This document shows positions 50,388-58,596 of a stretch of 64,000 bases of DNA, one piece after another. Origin of the DNA: JAMZMI01 sp964353015 (GTDB lineage: Bacteria > Bacteroidota > Bacteroidia > Cytophagales > Cyclobacteriaceae); contig CAYGUA010000001.1 of the NCBI GenBank assembly GCA_964353015.1, positions 251,072-315,071 on the forward strand, read 5' to 3'. Within the stretch, counting starts at the first letter, position 1. Each line of letters begins with the position of its first letter. The position numbers and the translations under genes were made by a program. Under the pieces are notes generated by a model, which saw nothing but the letters and a program-made list of their open reading frames with translations, had not been told where the DNA came from and ran no database searches.

Positions 50388-51018
50388 ATGTACTATTACC
50401 TCTTAACACGACAGTTCATTATTTAACATTACCGAAAATTTTATATAACAAAGCTATTGTGTATTGCTGAGTCTGTTAGACCATTATAGTATCGCCAAAT
50501 TATTTAATTAGTCTTTATGCTAAATAGCCGCTCTGCCAGCTCACAAACCCTGCGCTCTGCCGTGCGTGCCCTAACCAAACGGCTATTAATAGTTCTCAAC
50601 GCTCTTTCTGGCTAAGGCCTTATCAGCAGCCTGAATGCAAGGGATTTCTAAGCAATGTGATATACAAATTTCATTATTCAGGGAATTGTTCGATTCGTTT
50701 TCAAATAATCTATTCTAAGCGATTAGGATTATGCTTTTACAACACTTGTTTGCTAACGCTCTGTTTAGCTAACTGCACAAACTATCAATTAGCATATCAT
50801 TTAGGAATAAATTTGACGGTAGGAAAATTTGTGACGTGCAATCTCTTTGCTACTAGCAGAATGGATCACAGGTCATCTGACTTTATCTGCATTCGCTATG
50901 TCGCTCAAGAAGAAGTACAAGCTTTTTCCTTTCTAGGTTCTGCAAAATTTATGATTATCACAATTGACCCCAGCAATTGATCTGATCTAGAAAAAGTATG
51001 TATTTTGTATGTATCAAA
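50388..51018. other. gene-poor stretch next to the integration site
   Basis: No supported gene. An inverted pair AATAGCCG (50523-50530) and CGGCTATT (50580-50587) flanks a GC-richer 49-bp segment. A 107-codon plus-strand frame at 50657-50980 is Cys-rich without family character and is not called. Confidence 0.5.
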
Positions 51019-51052
51019 TAAAAAAGGCAGTCACGATTTAACGTAACTGCCT
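51019..51052 (-). terminator. rho-independent terminator of the displaced tRNA end
   Basis: On the minus strand AGGCAGTTACG pairs with CGTGACTGCCT (11 bp with one G-U) and is followed by a T run. It lies just past the tRNA 3' fragment, where a native tRNA terminator would be. Confidence 0.85.
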
Positions 51053-51061
51053 GATTATGAG

Positions 51062-51103
51062 AGCCTCCTATCGGGATCGAACCAATGACCTACTGATTAC
51101 AAG
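51062..51103 (-). other. tRNA-Thr(TGT) 3' half, attachment site of an integrated element
   Basis: On the minus strand the sequence runs from an anticodon loop (CTTGTAA, anticodon TGT) through the anticodon 3' stem, variable loop, a T arm (ATTGG / TTCGATC / CCGAT) and acceptor 3' strand AGGAGGC plus discriminator T. The 5' half is missing: the sequence upstream is the integrase gene. This is the displaced end produced by integration into a tRNA gene. The integrase stop codon is supplied by the anticodon loop (TTG TAA). Confidence 0.85.
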
Positions 51104-52353
51104 ATATTATCCAATTTTGATATTTTTTGCTCAATATCATCGATGCTTGATCCAACATAATATTTCATGATCGTTTCCTTGGATGTTCCTGAGATCAATG
51201 AAATATCTGCAACACTCAATCTTAGGCGACTATGTGCGTAGCTTATGAAAGTCTTACGCGCAGTATGGGATGTAGCAGCTTCGTGTAGTGGTTTTGAATC
51301 CTTCTCTTCTATAATTCTATTAAACTTAAACTCCTCTAGAAAATCATGAATAGCCTTGTTGTATTTCTGATCTGATGTAACAGGAAGTTGATAATCATAT
51401 TTTTCCAATATTACTTTTGCCTCCTTCAGTATGGGGATTGTTATCCTGGAGTTTGTTTTTTCTGATTTTGTAATAATTCTTTCATCCACAATCCAATTTG
51501 AACTAAATCTTCGAAGGTCACCAACCCTGAAACCCGTAAAACACTGAAAAATAAAAACATCCTTCTGAGTATTAAGGTAATCACTTTTCGAAACTTGAGT
51601 GACCAATCTGTCCACTTCATTTGGCGTGAGGAAAACGATAGAGGTCTCCTTGGATTTACGCTTAAATGAATCAACTTTTTTATTGTACTCAATGCCTATA
51701 TCACCAAGTTTTGAACAAAGACTTTTAAGGTACTTTATTTGATTGTCAATTGAACTTTCTGATAATTTGGCCTCATTGGTTAAATAGGATTTGAATTCAA
51801 GTTCAAATACTGAATTTAAATCAAGCAACTTGTATTCTTTAACCTTGAATTTGCAGAATCCTTCAATATGCCGACGTAGATTATTATCATAATTCTGAAT
51901 TGAACTTTCTGACAATTCATTAGAATAAAGATCAATGATTTTGTCAATACCTTCAATTAAGGTTCTAACCTCAGATTTATTGTGCAATTCGTTGTAGATA
52001 GCCTTAACTCGATGAACAGATAAATCTCCATACTTCTTTGCATCATACATTGCCTCTTGAACCTTCATGTATGTTTCTATCAAATCCCGATTGACCCTAC
52101 TATAACCTAGAAAGTTTTTATTTAAGGGCTGGTTAACTTTTATTTTCTCCTTTGCGGATTCTAAAAGCCAATTGATTTGTTCAACAGTTGCTTTTGTGTT
52201 GGTTGAAAATAACGCCTTAAGACCCAAATGATCATACCTGACATATATGAGGTAATGCATTCTTTTTAAATGTCTTTCGATAAAGAAACTTAGGGTTGCC
52301 AAATTGACTGTCGTTATAACTGTCGTAAAATAGGGTAAAATGGATGAAAACAC
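51097..52353 (-). CDS. tyrosine recombinase/integrase
   Basis: A 418-aa integrase of the Bacteroidota phage-integrase type: N-terminal arm-binding region (residues ~1-100), SAM-like core-binding domain (IQNYDNNLRRHIEGFCK onward), and catalytic domain with Arg in CFTGFRVGDLRR, HTARKTF (His-x-x-Arg) and the nucleophile Tyr in IMKYYVGSS. Its last codons overlap the tRNA-Thr half-site, which is the usual position for an element-encoded integrase. The element therefore extends rightwards from about 51100. Confidence 0.92.
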   Translation of the reverse strand: MFSSILPYFTTVITTVNLATLSFFIERHLKRMHYLIYVRYDHLGLKALFSTNTKATVEQINWLLESAKEKIKVNQPLNKNFLGYSRVNRDLIETYMKVQEAMYDAKKYGDLSVHRVKAIYNELHNKSEVRTLIEGIDKIIDLYSNELSESSIQNYDNNLRRHIEGFCKFKVKEYKLLDLNSVFELEFKSYLTNEAKLSESSIDNQIKYLKSLCSKLGDIGIEYNKKVDSFKRKSKETSIVFLTPNEVDRLVTQVSKSDYLNTQKDVFIFQCFTGFRVGDLRRFSSNWIVDERIITKSEKTNSRITIPILKEAKVILEKYDYQLPVTSDQKYNKAIHDFLEEFKFNRIIEEKDSKPLHEAATSHTARKTFISYAHSRLRLSVADISLISGTSKETIMKYYVGSSIDDIEQKISKLDNIL

Positions 52354-52399
52354 AAATTAATAAATGTCCTAAACAGCCCAAAAATGCATTTAATGATAG

Positions 52400-53407
52400 T
52401 TATTGATAAATAGGGTATATATAGTCCACTCCCCTACGGACTACTAAAGGAGAATAAACCGAATTTACACCTGCTGTGAGTTCGGTTTTTTTATTGTAAC
52501 TCTCTCTAAATGAGTTACTTACGCTGAACACTGAGTTCACTCTAGGGGTTCGATAATGGCTATTTTTCTTACTATAGCTTAACCCTTCAGGAAACACTAT
52601 TTTCTGTAACCTTCTCTTTTGTGATATATCCCCTTTAGACCACATAGAGTCAACTTTTGTCACCAAATCGATACTAAAATCAATGAATTTGGAGGGGTTC
52701 CATAATTCTTTTGTCGATGTTAATTTTTTCTCTAATTCATTGATCATTTCCAGCGTTTGCCTTCTGTGCTTTTTATAGGTTTCCGAGTCGAGAGCCCCTT
52801 CAATATATCTTGTTTCAAGTTTATCTATGAAGACCTTCTTTTCTGTCATTTGCTTTTTCAAAACAGCTTGATCTGATCGAGTCGAGTCGGACAATCTTTC
52901 AAATTTTTCTTTCAATACTTCTTTGAAAAGATCCAAGAGGCTTTCATCTAAACTCAACCCATGAAGAGCTTGGTTAAGTTGATCATGCATATTTATCGCG
53001 CTGATACTGCTAGAACAAGTACATCTATAATATGCAGGCTGGGATTTCTTTTCAATGTATGTTCCATCTGTTTTTTGTTTCTTTTTAACAGAATAGCCCG
53101 TTAGTTTTTGACCGCAATGCTCGCAATGTACAAATCCTTTAAGGGGAAATACATCATCTGTTTTACCTGTTTTCTTATTACCATCAAGTATTCCTTGAAC
53201 CGTTTCCCAGATTTTACCATCAATAAGGGGCGCATGATTACCTGACACTTCTTTATCACCAAGTATTTTATGTCTAATTACACCTTTGTAAAACGGGTTG
53301 CGAAGCAATTTACTTAGTGCTTTTAAAGTGATTTTCATCCCTCTTGTTTTCAGATGCTCTACTGCATCAACCAATCGATAATCCCAAACACACCATCTTG
53401 TGCGCAC
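52400..53407 (-). pseudogene. large serine recombinase remnant lacking the catalytic domain
   Basis: A 335-codon frame with a recombinase domain (LRNPFYKGVIRHK, HAPLIDGKIWETVQ), a recombinase zinc ribbon (FVHCEHCGQKLTGY ... YRCTC) and a coiled coil (residues ~165-240). The N-terminal resolvase catalytic domain with its Ser nucleophile is missing; the upstream sequence is non-coding. It is probably inactive. Its tail codes through a 70-bp repeat found again at 53837-53907. Confidence 0.85.
52448..52517. repeat. 70-bp direct repeat with hairpin, copy 1
   Basis: Nearly identical to 53837-53907. On the plus strand it contains AACCGAA ... TTCGGTT (52457-52463, 52481-52487) followed by a T run, which is terminator-like. 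It encodes the C-terminal residues of the recombinase remnant on the minus strand. Confidence 0.85.
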
Positions 53408-53836
53408 GCAAATTTCAGATTCTGTCGATATCTGAATTTGTGAAAGAGGGTGAAAATTTGGGGTTATTAAGAGTTATTGATTTATTGTACAATGTACCTA
53501 TGCAAGTTTACTTTATACCTTAAGGTAATTGGAGCAATTCTATCATTAAAATAGATCAGACTGTTTTTTAATTGTAAACCTTAGATTATTTAGAAAAATG
53601 GAATTAAGTAATCACAGATATTATTTCTAATCGCTTGTACGGTTGGACTGAGTCAAATTTGCAGCAGAATTCTCTTTTAAATATGAAACCAATTCACAAG
53701 GGTGTAATTATGCCTCATATTTTTCATTGGATTAACAACATAATCCAATTTATACGCACTTACGTTACTATTCGTTAACAGCAATGACAGTAAATGAATA
53801 GTAAAGCACAAATTCGCGTTTTTTGGAGCCTAGAAT

Positions 53837-53907
53837 AGGAGAATAAACCGAATTTACACCTGCTGTGAGTTCGGTTTTTTTTATTGTAACTCTCTTTAAA
53901 TTAGTTA
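53837..53907. repeat. 70-bp direct repeat with hairpin, copy 2
   Basis: Same sequence as copy 1 with one extra T and a few changes. No recombinase body is attached here, so it is probably the tail of a second deleted recombinase gene. The rest of 53408-54010 shows no gene. Confidence 0.85.
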
Positions 53908-54010
53908 GATATATAAAATAGAATTAAACCAAGGGGTTCAAATAAGAGGTGATTCAGTATTTGAACTATAACCAGCAAAATAGAGATTAAATCCAGAGTA
54001 TTGATCTTCG

Positions 54011-54438
54011 CTATTTTTGTTTTAACACCCTAAAGGTTTCTGTAAAGGAACATTTTTCAATTTTTACAAAATACAGCCCAGCTTCTCCCCAAAGAGGCAA
54101 TAACACCTCCTTATTGGTAATTCTCACTTTTTGCAGAATTTTTCCTGCGGTATCAAACAATGTTAAAGTGCTATTTAGAAGTTTTCTATTTCCTAAATCT
54201 ACGGTGATAACCTAGACGGCAGGATTGGGGTAAATTTTGATCTCTTGAAAAAATTGTTGAACTCAGCTTCTTTGATTACTGTTTGATCTGGAAGTGTTAT
54301 TTTCCAATCAGGTAAATCGAAATTGCCACTTGGAGGTAAAGCCGGATTCTGCGCTACGATTGTATCTATTGTTGCCAATCGCAAAATTAGAAATAACACA
54401 AAATGAGAAATCATTATTTTTTCTGTACTTATATCCAT
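54011..54438 (-). pseudogene. broken PL7 alginate lyase: signal, domain start and Por tail only
   Basis: The first codons encode a signal peptide and the opening of a PL7 lyase (PPSGNFDLPDWKITLP, matching the intact gene at 58597). The catalytic body is missing, and the sequence jumps to a type IX secretion C-terminal domain (FQEIKIYPNPAV ... GEAGLYFVKIEK ... FRVLKQK). That tail is out of frame across a run of six T and contains an in-frame TAG. Two lesions plus an internal deletion make it non-functional. Confidence 0.85.
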
Positions 54439-54478
54439 GGTTCAACCGCTTTTTAATTTTACTGCCATTTAAATCAAT

Positions 54479-55426
54479 TCATGCCTCTTTCCAGAGTTTC
54501 TGAGTAGCATTCAAATCCCTTCTCATGGCATCAAATACAACCTTTTGATCCACTTTGATTTCGTAATTTCCTTTTTCTGCTCCTCCCAGATCATATTCCA
54601 AATGAAGTGAAACCGGAGGATTTAATCCATATGATTTCAATCTTTTGAAATAGGTGGTAAAATCAACCATTCCCTCCCCAATTGGAACATTCACAGCCTG
54701 CCATTTTCCCCCAACTCTATCCCATTTGAAATCTTTAAGCACAATAACTTTTATCTGATCTTTGAGTAACCGGAGACCGTTTTCCCACGAGAATCCGCCC
54801 TCAACTAATGCATGCCGTATGTCATACTGTGTACCAAACCAAGACGTATCTACCTGCTCTAACAACTGCTGCACTTCCCAAAAGGAAGAACCTATACTGG
54901 TACCTGCATGGTTTTGATAGCAGCCCACAATATTCTCCTGCTTATTTAACTCAGCCAGTTGATTGATTTGTCTTTTATAGATATTGAGGGATTCTGACAT
55001 AGGCATATCCTTGTGATATTTAAACCAATCTGTTCTGTAATATTTTATATGCTCGGCTGCCGCGGTTTTGATGATGTCTACATCTATAGGATTTGAAGTA
55101 CTTGTAATTGCCGTTGTGATCATTTCGCAACTTGAACCAGCGTCTTTAATATCCTGTAATGCTTTTGGCAAATCTGACTTCACATTTTCTGGTAGAATAT
55201 GCCCTTTAGGCCTGACAGTAAGATCTAAACCATCGAAACCGAGTTCTGCAGCTATCTGTCCTGCCTTTTTTAAATCTAAGAATTGTAGGTGTTTGGAGAA
55301 CAAATGTACCTTCAAAGGTTCTTCTGTGACAACTGCATTATAAGCCCGTACGGGTGAGGTCAAAATCGGATAACCAATTGCAGCTAACGCTGCTATTTTT
55401 ACAAATGTTCGTCTGGATTCGTTCAT
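54479..55426 (-). CDS. exported sugar phosphate isomerase/epimerase-like TIM-barrel protein
   Basis: A 315-aa protein. The N-terminus (MNESRRTFVKIAALAAIGYPILTSPVRAY) is a twin-arginine signal. The body matches the xylose-isomerase-like TIM barrel: AAELGFDGLDLTVRPKGHILPE, GCYQNHAGTS, WFGTQYDIRHALVEGG, IKVIVLKDFKW and PVSLHLEYD, including the metal-binding His, Asp and Glu residues. It probably works on a sugar or uronate in the periplasm. Its place beside alginate lyases suggests a role with alginate breakdown products, which is inference. Confidence 0.8.
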   Translation of the reverse strand: MNESRRTFVKIAALAAIGYPILTSPVRAYNAVVTEEPLKVHLFSKHLQFLDLKKAGQIAAELGFDGLDLTVRPKGHILPENVKSDLPKALQDIKDAGSSCEMITTAITSTSNPIDVDIIKTAAAEHIKYYRTDWFKYHKDMPMSESLNIYKRQINQLAELNKQENIVGCYQNHAGTSIGSSFWEVQQLLEQVDTSWFGTQYDIRHALVEGGFSWENGLRLLKDQIKVIVLKDFKWDRVGGKWQAVNVPIGEGMVDFTTYFKRLKSYGLNPPVSLHLEYDLGGAEKGNYEIKVDQKVVFDAMRRDLNATQKLWKEA

Positions 55427-55471
55427 ATTTCCTTAATATCTAAGTTCAAAAAATGGTTGACTATTATGAAA

Positions 55472-58438
55472 TCAATTCTTAATAAATTTCAAATGATGAT
55501 CTGATACATCAATAAAGTAAACACCTGTCTTCAGCCAGTTAATATCTACCTGATTATTATTTACAAATCCAGAATTTATTTTTCTCCCCGAGATATCTAA
55601 AATCGAATAGCTACCATGTAAATTCTTTGGTAGTAAAATATAATTGCTTGCAGGATTTGGGTAAACTACAGTAAGATCAGAATTGATAGATAGTAATGGC
55701 TGTTGACTGATTACCTTGATTTCAAGTGAATCAGTGAAGTTCCCATCACTGGTAGTCACAGTAATGGTTGCCGTACCTTCCGCCACCGCTTTTACCAAAC
55801 CATTTGCATCTACCATAGCGATTGAAGCATTGCTTGAACTATAACTTACTCCCTTATCCGTTGCATTGTTTGGGTCAATGAGTGCTGACAACTGCAGTGT
55901 CTCACCTTCGATCAATTCCAAGTTTGACTGATCCAACGAAACACCTATAACAGCAATCGCAGCTCGTTCGCCTTCCCCAAAGACCCTCAGCTCCGTAAGA
56001 CTCACCCATGGACCAGTATATTGATCTGCGCCGGAAACTGTTATTCTTACATATCTGGCATCAATGTCCGCTATAACATCAATGATAGGTGCTGCGACAG
56101 CTCCAGGAGTTGAATTTTCTGATCTATCTACAATTGTAGTGTAAGTCCCGTCCTCTGCAAGGGAGCATTCAATAAGGTATTGATACGCTCTGCTGTCGTA
56201 ACACACAACTTCTGTCTGATTTATCTTAATCAGTGCGCCCAAATCGATAGTGGCAGACTGAGGAAAACCGGAAACCGACCAACGAGAAGCCACATCGCCA
56301 TCAACAATATTAGATGCAACATTATCTCCATCAGGAGTGCCTGTAGCAGTTAATGGCTGATTCAAGGCCCAATTGAAACCAGTAGATGGAGCACTTGCTG
56401 TTATATTGCTGGAAGCAGTAAAACCCCCATCATCAGTAGTCACAGAAATTTTAGCTATACCTTCTGATATAGTAGTCACTAACCCACTTGTGCTGACTGT
56501 GGCTACAGAAGTGTTGTTGGAGCTAAAGCTGACATCCTGATTGCTAGCATCAAATGGAGTGAACGCTAGCGTAAGTTGCTGTGTGCCTCCAACTGCTACG
56601 GTAGCAGTAGCGGGCACAATACTTACACCCGTTACAGCAATTGGTGCAACATAGCCAGCTTGAGTTATATGAATTGATCTGTACTCAACACCTGATCCAC
56701 TAATAGTCACTGTGCCTGTTCGCACAACGGTTGATACATTAGACATTAATGTGATATCAATACTTCCAACTCCTGATCCAGAAGTTGGACTTACAGAAAT
56801 CCAAGCTTGATCTGTTGATACAGTCCAATCCACATTGGAAGATATATTAGCAGACTTTGTACCACCGGTATCAGAAAAATCCGCGACTGGAGAAACGGTA
56901 AGGTAATCACCAACTGCACCACATTCGCTCAACATGTTCCCGTCAGCACCAATGAAGCAGGCGCCTACACCAGCGCCTACATCTCCATCCGTGATCGGCC
57001 AATAAATCACGGGTCCACTTCCTCCGGACACTTCATGTGCTCCCACATCAAGGTCACTATTCGGCCTGGCGATTCCCTCTATATCTATGTTGACGATGCT
57101 GCTATATTCACTTCCGGCTGCATTGGCCGCAAGGCCAGTGCTACTTGGTTTATAGATTTCTCCACTTGCTGAAAAATCTGCATCACCTTCGGTAATTCCT
57201 GTTACAGAAATTCCAATTTGAGAGCCTCCGAAGATATTTCCTACATACGTCATTCCCTGACCAGTACCTGAAATATCACCCGCTACGATATCACCATTTT
57301 TGCTATAAATAAGATTATAAGCAATAATTCCTTTTGGATCGTAAGAATTTCTGTCATTGAAAAATATGGGATCATCGCAATCATAAATCGTATTATGGGC
57401 AATCGTAATATTATCTACGTTTTGATAACCATTGCCAGTACCTCCAGAGGATTCTCCCCCTCCCACCAAAGTGATTCCATTATTCCAAATGTCATTGTCA
57501 TTGTTTAAACCCTGCATATAGTTGTTGATGATCACATGATCTCTATCACTGATTCTGATACCTCCTGATTTGGGCTTTCCTCCACCTAAGAAAAAGTTGC
57601 CCTCTACATGAGCACCAGCACCATGGCGCAATACCAGTGATCCACGACAGTTTTTGAAAGTATTGTGTAGGAATATGTTGTCAGCACTCTTATTGGTTAT
57701 GATTTCGTTTTCGCCATCAGCAGCTTGGAAGTAATTCCCTTCAACCAATACTTGTGCACTTACTGATTGATATGTGCTCACCCCGATTCTGATCGCCTCA
57801 CAGTCTCCTGAATTGGTAGAAAAAGCATCTTTAGGTGTGATGTTGTAGAAATAGTTATTTCTAATAATATGACCAGGAGTCATGCTACCTGCATAAGACA
57901 ATTCAACCAAAATGAGCGCACCCGCACTCAGCTTATTTAGAAATGAACAATTCTCTACCACATTACCGGATCCATGCAATACAATCCATCGGCTCTTGCT
58001 TGGCTCAGCCGTAAACAAGTTGTCAAAGGCGCAGTTTCTAATGGTGCAATTCATACCAAAGTCAGAATCAGAGCCGTTTCGCCTGAATTCAATATGATCA
58101 CTCGCTCCCTCACCCCCCTTCCAATAAAAACCATCTACAATAAGATAGCTACCAAAGAAATTTATCTTGGAAGAGCCAGTAAAAATCACTCCACCAGGCG
58201 TCTCCGATTTAAGTATGATTGGACTCGAAGCTGTTCCATCCTGGCCATTCCATTTGATTTGCTGGTTAGTATAGGTGCCGTTTAGCCAAGTAACCACATC
58301 ACCTGCCACCAGATTCAAACTATTGAATTCACTGGCTGAACTTACCGTATGCTCAGTTGCAAAAGAGGAACTATTAAAGATTAAGAATCCTGAAACAACT
58401 GCCAGAATCATTATAAATGAACGATTGTAATACCTCAT
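55472..58438 (-). CDS. PL6-family alginate lyase, multidomain, type IX-secreted
   Basis: A 988-aa protein (ATG at 58438; an earlier ATG at 58465 is possible) with a signal peptide (SFIMILAVVSGFLIFNSSSFA). Residues ~40-470 are a right-handed beta-helix of the PL6 type (GDCEAIRIG, NEIITNKSADNIF, HNTFKNCRGSLVLRHG, GGIRISDRDHVI). Then come a BACON-like segment (SSNVDWTVSTDQAWISVSPT), a Big_2 domain, an F5/8C-like domain (SRWSVSG, WVSLTELRVFGEG), another Big_2, and a Por tail (VVYPNPASNYILL). PL6 enzymes cleave alginate by beta-elimination. The accessory domains probably bind polysaccharide or cell surface. Confidence 0.88.
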   Translation of the reverse strand: MRYYNRSFIMILAVVSGFLIFNSSSFATEHTVSSASEFNSLNLVAGDVVTWLNGTYTNQQIKWNGQDGTASSPIILKSETPGGVIFTGSSKINFFGSYLIVDGFYWKGGEGASDHIEFRRNGSDSDFGMNCTIRNCAFDNLFTAEPSKSRWIVLHGSGNVVENCSFLNKLSAGALILVELSYAGSMTPGHIIRNNYFYNITPKDAFSTNSGDCEAIRIGVSTYQSVSAQVLVEGNYFQAADGENEIITNKSADNIFLHNTFKNCRGSLVLRHGAGAHVEGNFFLGGGKPKSGGIRISDRDHVIINNYMQGLNNDNDIWNNGITLVGGGESSGGTGNGYQNVDNITIAHNTIYDCDDPIFFNDRNSYDPKGIIAYNLIYSKNGDIVAGDISGTGQGMTYVGNIFGGSQIGISVTGITEGDADFSASGEIYKPSSTGLAANAAGSEYSSIVNIDIEGIARPNSDLDVGAHEVSGGSGPVIYWPITDGDVGAGVGACFIGADGNMLSECGAVGDYLTVSPVADFSDTGGTKSANISSNVDWTVSTDQAWISVSPTSGSGVGSIDITLMSNVSTVVRTGTVTISGSGVEYRSIHITQAGYVAPIAVTGVSIVPATATVAVGGTQQLTLAFTPFDASNQDVSFSSNNTSVATVSTSGLVTTISEGIAKISVTTDDGGFTASSNITASAPSTGFNWALNQPLTATGTPDGDNVASNIVDGDVASRWSVSGFPQSATIDLGALIKINQTEVVCYDSRAYQYLIECSLAEDGTYTTIVDRSENSTPGAVAAPIIDVIADIDARYVRITVSGADQYTGPWVSLTELRVFGEGERAAIAVIGVSLDQSNLELIEGETLQLSALIDPNNATDKGVSYSSSNASIAMVDANGLVKAVAEGTATITVTTSDGNFTDSLEIKVISQQPLLSINSDLTVVYPNPASNYILLPKNLHGSYSILDISGRKINSGFVNNNQVDINWLKTGVYFIDVSDHHLKFIKN

Positions 58439-58485
58439 TTTTACATTTTCATAAAATAATAGCATGAAGTTAGTATATTTGAATT

Positions 58486-58510
58486 TGGTCTACCAATTTA
58501 TTGTAGACCA
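58486..58510. promoter_or_regulatory. inverted repeat in the PL6/PL7 divergent promoter region
   Basis: TGGTCTAC and GTAGACCA are perfect inverted arms separated by 9 bp, between the divergent PL6 and PL7 genes. A candidate operator for a shared regulator. A related TTGGTCATTGACCAA lies at 61692-61706. Confidence 0.6.
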
Positions 58511-58596
58511 TTTATGAAAAAAACCGAAAATAATGGAAAACCAGTTTTACACCATGTTTAGGTATTTTACTTCCAAGCAGTTAAAAATTTATAACT

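Noticed and set aside
50657..50980. 107-codon plus-strand frame as a gene
   Set aside because: No family resemblance, no promoter or ribosome-binding site, odd Cys-rich composition in a gene-poor stretch; probably chance.
51062..51103. Functional tRNA-Thr gene
   Set aside because: Only the 3' half is present; upstream sequence is integrase coding and cannot form the D arm or 5' acceptor strand.
52400..53407. Active serine integrase
   Set aside because: The catalytic resolvase domain and its Ser are absent from the frame and from the upstream sequence.
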